A stretch of 61,833 nt of DNA from assembly GCF_025128055.1 (NCBI RefSeq), contig NZ_JAHLYS010000038.1:1-61833 (forward strand), written 5' to 3'. A program made the position numbers and the translations under genes. Source of the DNA: Synechococcus sp. CS-1329 (GTDB lineage: Bacteria; Cyanobacteriota; Cyanobacteriia; PCC-6307; Cyanobiaceae). Each line of letters begins with the position of its first letter. Position 1 is the first letter of the stretch. Under the pieces are notes generated by a model that was given only the letters and a program-made list of their open reading frames with translations, had not been told where the DNA came from and ran no database searches. Shown in pieces: positions 16,535-26,882 of the stretch.

Positions 16535-18007
16535 GTGCAATCCCCATCAGCCCAACCACCGCTTCGCTCAGGCTCCGGCCCATCCAGGGGCCTGGCCATG
16601 GCGAGCGGCCTGATGGCTCTGGTCCTTGACGGTTGCTCCGCCACCGCCCGCATCCTGGGCTCCCCCCCGCCGGATCTGCCGCTGCCGGCGGGAATCGAGT
16701 TGGCCTTCAACCACCGCGCCGACCACCACTACCGCAGCCCGATCAGCGGCGAACGCCGCAGTGGCGACGACCTCGAGCAGATGCTGCTCGAAACAATCGC
16801 GCGGGCCGAAAGCGACATCCTGGTGGCCGTGCAGGAGCTCTCCCTGCCCCGGGTGGCCGAAGCCCTGGTGGAGCGGAAGCGTCAGGGAGTGCGGGTGCGG
16901 GTCATCCTCGAGAACACCTACAGCACCCCCTTCAGTGAGCAGTTGCCGGCTGGCCTGGAGTCCCATCAGCTGGGGCGCTACCGCCACCTGCTGGCCCTTG
17001 CCGACAGCGATGGTGACGGACGCCTCAGCGCCGGCGAACGCGAGCGCGGTGATGCCGTGCGCATCCTGCAGCGGGGCGGCATTCCCCTGATCGATGACAC
17101 CGCCGACGGCAGCGCGGGCAGTGGCCTGATGCACCACAAATTCCTGGTGGTGGACCAGCGCTGGCTGGTGACCGGCTCCGCCAATTTCACCCCCTCCTGC
17201 ATCCACGGCGACCCCGACGACCCCCGCACCCGCGGCAACGTCAACCATCTGCTGCGTTTCGAGAGTCGGGCGCTCTCTGAGCTGTTCAGCAAGGAATTCA
17301 GCCGCATGTGGGGCGATGGCCCCGGCGGCCTCACCGACAGCCGATTCGGCATTGCCAAGAACGAAGGTCCGGTGCAGGCCGTGATGGTGGGCCCCACCCG
17401 GGTGGAGGTGCTCTTCGCTCCCCACCGCCGCAAGGATTCCAACCAGGGCCTGCGCTTGCTCGCTGAGCGCCTGGCCCTGGCCCAGCGGCAGCTGGATCTG
17501 AGCCTGTTCGTCTTCTCAGCCCAGCCGGTGGCCGATGGGCTCGCCGAACTGCAGCAGCGGGGCGTGACGATCCGGCTGCTGGCCGATCCTGGCTTCGCCA
17601 GCCGCAGTTTCTCGGAGGTGCTCGATCTGTTGGGGGTCTCGATGCCGGATCGCTTCTGCAAACTGGAGCAGGACAACAGCCCCTGGCAGCAGCCGATCAA
17701 CGGAGTGGGTACGCCCCGTCTGGCCCGCGGCGACAAGATGCACCACAAGTTCGCCGTGGTGGATGGCCAGACGGTGATCACGGGGTCGTTCAACTGGAGC
17801 CCGTCGGCGGCCCACAGCAACGACGAAACACTGATGATCCTGGAGTCGCCCCAGCTGGCGGCCCACTTCACCCGAGAGCAGGACCGGATGTGGCAGGGGG
17901 CTGAACTGGGCATCACACCAAGGCTGCGACGCAAGCTGGAGCGGGTTCGCCAGAGCTGCGGCCAGGGCACAGCGCGGCCCCCGACCACCCCCGTCCAGGA
18001 CCCATGA
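16535..18007 (+). CDS. phospholipase D-like protein with EF-hand-like loop
   Basis: The 490-codon frame has two HKD motifs: MHHKFLVVDQRWLVTGSANFT from about residue 199 and MHHKFAVVDGQTVITGSFNWS from about 402, the paired active site of the PLD superfamily (nucleases, phospholipases, cardiolipin synthases). Between the N-terminal strand unit and the first HKD lies ADSDGDGRLSAGE (about 155-167), a calcium-loop (EF-hand/dockerin-like) sequence. The GTG at 16535 gives the longest product; ATG 16598 (MASGLMALVLDGCSA) would place a hydrophobic, possibly lipoprotein-like leader at the N-terminus and may be the true start. It overlaps the next gene by four bases. Confidence 0.85.
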   Translation: MQSPSAQPPLRSGSGPSRGLAMASGLMALVLDGCSATARILGSPPPDLPLPAGIELAFNHRADHHYRSPISGERRSGDDLEQMLLETIARAESDILVAVQELSLPRVAEALVERKRQGVRVRVILENTYSTPFSEQLPAGLESHQLGRYRHLLALADSDGDGRLSAGERERGDAVRILQRGGIPLIDDTADGSAGSGLMHHKFLVVDQRWLVTGSANFTPSCIHGDPDDPRTRGNVNHLLRFESRALSELFSKEFSRMWGDGPGGLTDSRFGIAKNEGPVQAVMVGPTRVEVLFAPHRRKDSNQGLRLLAERLALAQRQLDLSLFVFSAQPVADGLAELQQRGVTIRLLADPGFASRSFSEVLDLLGVSMPDRFCKLEQDNSPWQQPINGVGTPRLARGDKMHHKFAVVDGQTVITGSFNWSPSAAHSNDETLMILESPQLAAHFTREQDRMWQGAELGITPRLRRKLERVRQSCGQGTARPPTTPVQDP

Positions 18008-19221
18008 CCCCAAGCCCCCAGCCCCAGCCCGTCGTGATCGTGGGCGCCGGTCCGGCCGGCGCCTCCCTGGCGATGCTGCTGGTCGAGCGTGGGGTGCCGG
18101 TGACCCTGGTGGAAGCGGCTCGAGATTTTCAGCGCCAGTTTCGCGGCGAGGGGCTGATGCCCTCGGGCCTGGCCGCCCTGGAGAGCATGGGCTGCGGGCC
18201 CCTGCTGGCCCGCCTGCCCCAGAGGCCGCTGAGCGCCTGGTCGTTCCAGCTGCACGGCCAGCAGTTGTTCCGCGTGGAGGAGCCCCTGGAGGGTGATCGG
18301 CCCTGCACGCTGATCTCCCAGCCGGCGCTGCTCGATGCCCTGCTGGAGCGGGCCAGCCGGGCGGGTGGTTTTCAGTGGAAGCCAGGGGTGGCGGTGGCGG
18401 ATCTGATCGAGTCAGGGGGACGCATCACCGGGGTGGTGCTCAGCGATGGCAGCCGGCTCGGGGCCTGCCTGGTGGTGGGCAGCGACGGCCGCTCGTCGCT
18501 GCTGCGGCAGCGCTCGGGACTGGAGCTGGAGCGCCAGAGCAGCCCCATCGATCTGCTCTGGTTCCGCCTTCCCAGCCACCCCCGCTTCGAGGACGACAAC
18601 GCCTTCACCATGCTCCTGGGTGATGACGGCAGCGCCTGCAGCGTCTTCCATGGCGCCCTGCCCGGAGAACTCCAGCTGGGCTGGGTGCTCAACCCCGGCG
18701 AGCGGATCGAGCGCAGCCCCGAAGCCTGGGGCGAAACCTTCGCAGCCCTGGCCCCCGGCTGGCTCGCGGATCACCTGCGCCAGGTGGGCCCAGTGATCAG
18801 TGCGCCACTGAAGCTCTCGGTGCAGGTGGGCTGCTGCCGCCGCTGGCAGCGCCCAGGCCTGCTGCTGCTGGGAGATGCCGCCCACCCGATGAGTCCGATC
18901 CGTGCCCAGGGGATCAACATGGCCCTGCGCGACGCGATCGTGGCGACCAACCACCTGCTGGCGCCCCTGTTGGCGGGCGATACCGCCGCCATCGACGACA
19001 GCCTGAAGCGGATCGAGGCTGAACGGATGCCGGAGATCCGCCGGGCCCAGGCCCTGCAGCAGCAGGAGGCCCGCCAGGCGCAGTGGCTGCGGCGATCACC
19101 CCTGCTGCGCCTTGTCCTGGTGCAGCTGGCCCCCTGGCTGGGGGGGCGGATCGGACAGTCCTGGCGGCAGCGGCAGATTCCCCTGAGGCAGGGTCTGGCC
19201 CCAGTTCAGCTCACGGTCTGA
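18004..19221 (+). CDS. FAD-dependent monooxygenase (UbiH/PHBH-like)
   Basis: The 405-residue flavoprotein has the N-terminal dinucleotide-binding motif VIVGAGPAGASLAMLL, the central DG motif VVGSDGRSSLLRQ, and the FAD motif LLLLGDAAHPMSPIRAQGINMALRDA. These define the aromatic-ring hydroxylase flavoprotein family, which includes enzymes of quinone and carotenoid-type metabolism. The substrate cannot be told; in cyanobacteria related proteins are often annotated as geranylgeranyl-reductase-like or UbiH-like. ATGA overlap with the PLD-like gene suggests an operon. Confidence 0.88.
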   Translation: MTPSPQPQPVVIVGAGPAGASLAMLLVERGVPVTLVEAARDFQRQFRGEGLMPSGLAALESMGCGPLLARLPQRPLSAWSFQLHGQQLFRVEEPLEGDRPCTLISQPALLDALLERASRAGGFQWKPGVAVADLIESGGRITGVVLSDGSRLGACLVVGSDGRSSLLRQRSGLELERQSSPIDLLWFRLPSHPRFEDDNAFTMLLGDDGSACSVFHGALPGELQLGWVLNPGERIERSPEAWGETFAALAPGWLADHLRQVGPVISAPLKLSVQVGCCRRWQRPGLLLLGDAAHPMSPIRAQGINMALRDAIVATNHLLAPLLAGDTAAIDDSLKRIEAERMPEIRRAQALQQQEARQAQWLRRSPLLRLVLVQLAPWLGGRIGQSWRQRQIPLRQGLAPVQLTV

Positions 19222-19259
19222 GCCGCCGCCATGATGGGAGCTGTTGCTGCTGTGCATCA

Positions 19260-19754
19260 ATGGCCCGATCAAGCCTTGCCGCCACGCTGCTGAGCGCCGC
19301 GATGCTGGCTGCGCCAGGCCTGGCCATGGGCCCGGCCCGGGCCAATGACAGCATGGCCCTCTACCCCAGCACGGAGACCCTGAGGGAGGTGCAGCTGGCC
19401 GCCCTCGACTGCGGCCGGGAGAACAACACCGCCACCTGTGGTCGGGCCCGCCAGCTGGCGGATCCCTTAATGGATCACCCCTTGCTCTCGGGCTTCTGCA
19501 AGGACGCCCTCTGGGGCGTGGTTCAGAAAGCCGTCACCGACCCGGACAACAGCCTGAAGCGCCGTGACGCCATCGATGAGGCCGCCGATCGCGTGGTCAG
19601 CAGCTGCCGGCCGGTGAGCAAGCCCGTGGCCAGGGATGGGACGGGTGGGGGTCCCGGCGGGCCAGCCGCCGCCGGAGGTGGCCCTCCTGCCGGCGGCGCC
19701 GGTGGCACTCGACCCTCCGGCTCGGGCTTCGGTTTCGGATCGGGCGGCCGCTGA
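19260..19754 (+). CDS. secreted protein with Gly/Pro-rich tail
   Basis: The 164-residue protein begins with a signal peptide (MARSSLAATLLSAAMLAAPG, cleavage near ARA-ND). The mature domain contains four Cys (LDCGRENNTATCGRA, GFCKDA, SSCRP) and the tail is a low-complexity Gly/Pro/Ala run ending in GSGFGFGSGGR. No family was recognised. It starts at ATG 19260; the longer frame from 19083 overlaps the monooxygenase and is a shadow. The convergent neighbour at 19787-20164 encodes another small Cys-containing secreted protein. Confidence 0.7.
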   Translation: MARSSLAATLLSAAMLAAPGLAMGPARANDSMALYPSTETLREVQLAALDCGRENNTATCGRARQLADPLMDHPLLSGFCKDALWGVVQKAVTDPDNSLKRRDAIDEAADRVVSSCRPVSKPVARDGTGGGPGGPAAAGGGPPAGGAGGTRPSGSGFGFGSGGR

Positions 19755-19786
19755 GGGATCACCCCAGGCCGTCAGCCGCCCTCCGC

Positions 19787-21960
<2,174 letters not shown>

Positions 21961-24900
21961 TCAGGCCGGCTCCGTGCCTGCCTCGGAATCTTTGAACAGC
22001 CGGCTCTCCAGCTCCTTGATCACCACATAGAAGGGCGGCACCACCCCGAGCGAGAGCACGGTGGCCACCAGCAGGCCACCGAAGATCACCGTGCCCAGCG
22101 ATTGCTGGCTCTGGGCGCCAGCGGAATGGGCCACCACCAGTGGGAAGAAACCCGCCAGGGCGGCGATGGCCGTCATCAGGATCGGCCGCAGGCGGGATTC
22201 AGCCGAGGCGATCGCGGCCTGGGAGGCCGTCATGCCGGCCTTGAGATGCTGCTCGGCCACCTCAACAATCAGGATTCCGTTCTTGGCCGCCAGACCGATC
22301 AAGGTGACCAGGCCCACCTGGGCATAGATGTTGAGATCGATCGAGCGGATCGCCAGGAAGGCCAGGGCCCCCAGCATCGCCAGGGGCACGGTCATCAGGA
22401 TGATCACCGGGGTGACGTAGCTCTCGTACTGGGCCGAGAGCACCAGATAAACCACCAGGATGCCCAGACCGAACACCAGCACACTGGCGGAGCCCGCCGA
22501 GAGCTGCAGGGCCGCCAGACCGGTGAAGGCATAGCCGATGTTGTTGAAATTCAGCGAGCGGAACACCTGCTGAATCGATTCAAGGGCCGCTCCTGAACTC
22601 TTGCCGATCGCCTCAGAGCCCTGCACCAGCACCGTGCGGTAGAGGTTGTAATGGCTGACCACCGGCGGAGCACTGGCGAGGGTCACCTCGGCGAACTCAG
22701 AAACAGGCACCAGCTTGTCGTCGTTGGAGCGGACGTAATAGCCCTGCACATCCTCAATCGTGCTGCGGTTGGAGGCATCGGCCTGAACATAGATGTTGCG
22801 CACCTGGCCATTCTCATAGGTGAGGCTGGCGAAGTTGCTGCCGGCCAGGATGCCGATGGTGTTCATCGCCTTGGCAAAGTCGATGTTCAGGGCGCCCATC
22901 ACATCGCGATCCATGCTCAGCATGAAGGCCGGGGCACTGGGAATGAACTGGGTGTAGACCGAGCTGAAATCACCGGTGGCATTGGCGGCACTCTCCAGCC
23001 TGGCGGCCTGGTCGGCCAGTTCCGTGAAGCTGTAACCGCCATTGCTGAGATCGTTGAACTGGAAATAGAACCCCCCCTGAGAGGAGAAGCCGGGAATCGC
23101 CGGAGGCAGGCCAGCGCGCACAAAGCCACTGCTGATCGTGGCCATTTTCTCGTTGAGCCGCTTGACGATCGCGGCGGCCGACTGACCCGCCCCACCGCGA
23201 TCCTCCAGCGGCTTGAGACCAAAGAAAAACACGCCCTGATCGGGGCTGGAGCCATTGAAGCCATAGCCGCTGATCACCGAGGCCTGGGTGATTTCCTCCT
23301 CCTCATTGATCAGCTTGGCGATCTCCAGCGCCGTACCCCCCGTCTGGCTGAGGGAGGCGCCGTTCTGCAACTGGAAAAAACCCACGCCGTAGCCCTGATC
23401 CTCATCGGGGATGAAGGCGGTGGGCATGTTCGCGAAGGCCAGCACGGTGAGCACGATCCCGCCGATGAGGCCGAACAGGATCAGTTTGCGCCGCTGGATC
23501 AGACCGGCAATCAGCCCGGCGTAGCCCGTCTGGATGCGGTCGAAGAAGCGGTTGAACACCCGGAAGATTCTGGGCAGGTTGGCTCCGCCGATCGCCCCCA
23601 CCACCACCCCGAGGATGTAGGTCCAGCCGCCCACGCCGTTGAAGCGGCCGAAGGCCAGGCCCACGAGCACCCCGAGCACGATCCAGATCGGACCCTTCGG
23701 TGGCTGGGGCTTGCCGCGCAGGATCAGACCCGAGAGCATCGGCGAGAAGGTGAGCGCATTGAAAGCTGAGATCGCGATCGAAAACGCGATCGTGAGTGCG
23801 AATTGCTTGTAGATGATGCCGATGCCGCCGGGGTAGAAGGCCACCGGCACGAACACCGCCATCAACACCAGGGCGGTGGCCACCAGGGCACCGATCAGCT
23901 CACCCATGCAGGCGATCGCCGCTTGGCGCGGCCCCATGCCCTTCTCCAGGTTGATCGACACCGCCTCGATCACCACGATGGCGTCATCCACCACCAGGCC
24001 GGTGGCCAGCACCACCCCCAGCAAGGTGAGCTGGTTGATCGAGAAACCGAAGACATTCACGAAGGCGAAGGTGCCCACCAGCGAGATCGGAATCGCCAGG
24101 CTCGGCACCACCGTGGCGCGCCAGTCCTGCAGGAAGAGGAAGAGGATGAGCAGCACCAAGAGGATCGCCAGGCCGAGGGCATCCACCACCCCCTCCACGG
24201 CCGCCTCGATGAACTGGCCGATGTTGTAGATCTGCTCAACGGTCACGCCGGGCGGCACATTGGCGGCAAACTCGTTGATCACCTTCACCACCCCCTCGGA
24301 CACGTCAAGGGCATTGCTCTCGGGGGTCTGGAAAATGGCCACCGTGATGGCCGGCCGGCCGCGCTTGTCCACCGCCGTCTGGCTGAAGGTGTTGAAGCCG
24401 TAGGAGGCACTGCCGACATCCCGCAGCCGCAGCAGGTTGCCGCCGGAGGTGCGGCCAACGATCAGATCATTGAGCTCCTCGATCGAAACGAGGTTGCCGT
24501 TGTTCTTCACCAGCAACGGATAGGCATAGGCCTGGTCGCCGCCGGCCGGCGGTCCACCCACAAGGCCGCCGATCGCCACCGTGTTCTGGCTCTGAACCGC
24601 GCTCACCACATCATTGGCGGTGAGGCCATTGGCGGTGACCTTGTTGGCATCGATGAACAGCCAGAAGGCGGGATTGCTGCCCCCCAGCAGGTTCACATTG
24701 GCCACCCCGGGCACCCGGCCCAGCTGGTAGTAGAGGCTGGCGTAGATCAGGCCATTGAGATAGGGGGCCTCGAACTGGCCCTCACTGGAGCCCACCTGAT
24801 AGGCCAGCAGGATCGAGGGCGTGGATTGCTTGACCGACACGCCCGTGGCCTGCACCTGCTGGGGCAGCTGGGGCATGGCCAGGGACACCCGGTTCTGAAC

Positions 24901-25224
24901 ATTGACCTGGTCAATGTTGATATCGGTTCCTTCATCGAAATAGACATTGATCGTGCTGTTCCCCTGCATCGTGCTGAACGAGGAGATGTAGGAGGCTCCC
25001 GGCACCCCACTGATCTGCTGCTCGATCGGATTGGTCACCGATTGTTCGGTGACGAGGGAATTGGCACCGCCGTAGTTGGCGATCACCTGAATCAGCGGTG
25101 GCGAGATGCTGGGAAGGTTCTCGATCGAGAGAGCGGGGATGCTGATCAACCCCACCAGCACGATCAGAATGCTGCAGACCGTGGTCAGAACGGGCCGCTT
25201 GATGAAATTGTCGGAGAGTGACAT
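21961..25224 (-). CDS. RND efflux pump, HAE1 (AcrB-like) family, copy 1
   Basis: The 1087-residue inner-membrane pump exports hydrophobic compounds using the proton gradient. It begins MSLSDNFIKRPVLTTV, typical of HAE1 pumps, and has GLVVDDAIVVIEAV with the conserved paired Asp in TM4 and VGLVTLIGLAAKNGILIVEVAEQ in the second half. It is about 40 residues longer than AcrB: after helix 6 (NALTFSPMLSGLILRGK) there is an extra segment with two hydrophobic stretches (PIWIVLGVLVGLAFGRF and WTYILGVVVGAIGG) before the next standard helix. It starts six bases after its adaptor gene. No outer-membrane factor gene is nearby. Confidence 0.95.
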   Translation of the reverse strand: MSLSDNFIKRPVLTTVCSILIVLVGLISIPALSIENLPSISPPLIQVIANYGGANSLVTEQSVTNPIEQQISGVPGASYISSFSTMQGNSTINVYFDEGTDINIDQVNVQNRVSLAMPQLPQQVQATGVSVKQSTPSILLAYQVGSSEGQFEAPYLNGLIYASLYYQLGRVPGVANVNLLGGSNPAFWLFIDANKVTANGLTANDVVSAVQSQNTVAIGGLVGGPPAGGDQAYAYPLLVKNNGNLVSIEELNDLIVGRTSGGNLLRLRDVGSASYGFNTFSQTAVDKRGRPAITVAIFQTPESNALDVSEGVVKVINEFAANVPPGVTVEQIYNIGQFIEAAVEGVVDALGLAILLVLLILFLFLQDWRATVVPSLAIPISLVGTFAFVNVFGFSINQLTLLGVVLATGLVVDDAIVVIEAVSINLEKGMGPRQAAIACMGELIGALVATALVLMAVFVPVAFYPGGIGIIYKQFALTIAFSIAISAFNALTFSPMLSGLILRGKPQPPKGPIWIVLGVLVGLAFGRFNGVGGWTYILGVVVGAIGGANLPRIFRVFNRFFDRIQTGYAGLIAGLIQRRKLILFGLIGGIVLTVLAFANMPTAFIPDEDQGYGVGFFQLQNGASLSQTGGTALEIAKLINEEEEITQASVISGYGFNGSSPDQGVFFFGLKPLEDRGGAGQSAAAIVKRLNEKMATISSGFVRAGLPPAIPGFSSQGGFYFQFNDLSNGGYSFTELADQAARLESAANATGDFSSVYTQFIPSAPAFMLSMDRDVMGALNIDFAKAMNTIGILAGSNFASLTYENGQVRNIYVQADASNRSTIEDVQGYYVRSNDDKLVPVSEFAEVTLASAPPVVSHYNLYRTVLVQGSEAIGKSSGAALESIQQVFRSLNFNNIGYAFTGLAALQLSAGSASVLVFGLGILVVYLVLSAQYESYVTPVIILMTVPLAMLGALAFLAIRSIDLNIYAQVGLVTLIGLAAKNGILIVEVAEQHLKAGMTASQAAIASAESRLRPILMTAIAALAGFFPLVVAHSAGAQSQQSLGTVIFGGLLVATVLSLGVVPPFYVVIKELESRLFKDSEAGTEPA

Positions 25225-25230
25225 CCCGGC

Positions 25231-26373
25231 TCAGCTCTCCACCCGGCTGCCCACGGCCATTTCCTTCACCGGCATGCCGCTGCGCAACAGGGCGGTGTTG
25301 CTGATCACCACGCGGGCGCCGCTGGGCAGGCCACTGATCAGTGGGTAGGCATTGCCCTGCAGGGGGCCGAGCTGCACCGCCACCTGAACCACGGTGGGCT
25401 GGCTGGGGTTGCGGGCGGCCAGCTTGCTGAGCTTCTCCTTCTGGGCCTCGGGCACCTGATCCGAGGCCTTGATCTTCGGCAGCACCTCCGAGAGCGGGAG
25501 GATGCGGTAGACGAAGGGCTGGGAGGCCTGCATCGTCACGGCCTGGACCGGCACCGCCAGCTGCTGCTTCTGACTGGTGATGATCTCATTTTTCACCACC
25601 AGGCCACTCTTCAGCTGGCCAGTCAGGTTGGGGAACTCCGCTTTCACCAGCAGTGAATTCGGCGATGCTGAGCTGCTCGCGCGACTGAAATAGGGCGAGA
25701 TGAACACCACCCGGCCCTCGCCTGTCACCGCAGGCGTGCCTTGGGACGTAAGCAGCACCCTCTGGCCGATCCTGACCCTGCCCTGTTGGGTGGCCGGCAC
25801 GTCCATCTGTGTCCAGAGGGCGCCGTTGTCGACCACACCGGTGATCGCCTGACCCTTCTGCACGAAATCGCCTAATTTGACGGTGCTGAGATCCCCGATC
25901 ACCCCAGCGATCGGGGATCTCACCAGGGTGTAGTCCAGGGTGGCGGCATCGGCCTTTGCCTGGTCCCGCGATTCAATCGCCTGGGTGATGTAAGAATCCA
26001 TATCCTTGGAGGAAACAGCACCCTGCTCGTTGAGGAAGATATAACGCTCAGCGTTGATCTTATCCTTGCGGGCCTCGGCAATGCTGGAGTTCAGCTGAGC
26101 TGCCGGCTGCACATTGTCGAGCACCAGAATCGGCTGATTCTTCTCCACTCTCTGGCCCTGCTGGGCCAGGATTCGCACCACGCGGCCATCGGTTTCGGGC
26201 TTCATCACCACATCAGCCACCGATTCAAGCTTGCTCACCACACGGATGCCGGGGCTGAACACCTGTTCACTCAGCTGAACCGTCTGTACGGAGAGCAAGG
26301 TGGGCTCCACCGGTTTGCTGCCGCAGCCCAGCAGCAGCAACAGAGGGACGAGAACAACAGCGGGCTTGATCAC
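25231..26373 (-). CDS. RND periplasmic adaptor (membrane fusion) lipoprotein, copy 1
   Basis: The 380-residue adaptor links an RND pump to an outer-membrane channel. From GTG 26373 the N-terminus is a lipoprotein leader (VIKPAVVLVPLLLLLGCGSK, Cys at the lipobox). Domains in order are a lipoyl half (VVRILAQQGQRVEKNQPILVLD), an alpha-hairpin (about residues 75-125, with KINAERY), the second lipoyl half (SPIAGVIGDLSTVKLGDFVQKG) and a beta-barrel/membrane-proximal region. The longer frame to 26445 has no leader in the right place. It directly precedes pump copy 1. Confidence 0.92.
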   Translation of the reverse strand: MIKPAVVLVPLLLLLGCGSKPVEPTLLSVQTVQLSEQVFSPGIRVVSKLESVADVVMKPETDGRVVRILAQQGQRVEKNQPILVLDNVQPAAQLNSSIAEARKDKINAERYIFLNEQGAVSSKDMDSYITQAIESRDQAKADAATLDYTLVRSPIAGVIGDLSTVKLGDFVQKGQAITGVVDNGALWTQMDVPATQQGRVRIGQRVLLTSQGTPAVTGEGRVVFISPYFSRASSSASPNSLLVKAEFPNLTGQLKSGLVVKNEIITSQKQQLAVPVQAVTMQASQPFVYRILPLSEVLPKIKASDQVPEAQKEKLSKLAARNPSQPTVVQVAVQLGPLQGNAYPLISGLPSGARVVISNTALLRSGMPVKEMAVGSRVES

Positions 26374-26597
26374 AGAGGTGAGGCCGATGAACGGGCGGAG
26401 ATCGACAGGCGATGGTCCAGACCGGCGCGAGGATTCTCTCCCCAACCGGACTGATGCAGAGCCTGAGCCGTCAGGGAGACTGGCTTGAAGGGGCTGGAAA
26501 CATCAAACCAGCTGCGCAACTCCTCAGGCCCCAAGGCAGCTCCCAGCCTAGCCCCGCTCTCTCTGATCACCAGGGCTGACAACCGGTATGAAGGCCC

Positions 26598-26882
26598 TCA
26601 TCGGCGATCTCGCCGGCGGTTCCGGCCCTTGGTGGAATGGCGGTAGGAGGGATCGGGGTTGGTGGCCTGCAGCTGGCGCACAGTTTCAATCGCCAGGCCC
26701 GCCAGGCTGCCGAAGGCACCCAGCATCACCCGGAACCAGAACTGGGCATAGGAGCTGACCGTGGCCGGCGTGTGCGCCACGACTGATTCCAGAAAAAGGC
26801 TGACAGCCAGGCCGATCAGGCCGCCCACCACACCGGTGACGACAATGCGGCGTCCATTGAGCGGCTCTGGAGTCAGGGCCAT
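26598..26882 (-). CDS. small membrane protein between the two RND sets
   Basis: This 94-residue protein has two hydrophobic helices (about residues 12-32 and 45-64) with a basic C-terminal tail (about residues 72-94, GRNRRRDRR at the end). Its ATG overlaps the stop of RND pump copy 2 (ATGA), so it is probably made with that pump; 224 bases separate it from the next adaptor gene. No family was recognised. Coupling to the pump suggests an accessory subunit, like small partners known for other RND pumps, but this is inference. Confidence 0.7.
   Translation of the reverse strand: MALTPEPLNGRRIVVTGVVGGLIGLAVSLFLESVVAHTPATVSSYAQFWFRVMLGAFGSLAGLAIETVRQLQATNPDPSYRHSTKGRNRRRDRR

Noticed and set aside
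23803-25221. 472-codon plus-strand frame
   Set aside because: Antisense to RND pump copy 1; His/Gln-rich shadow.
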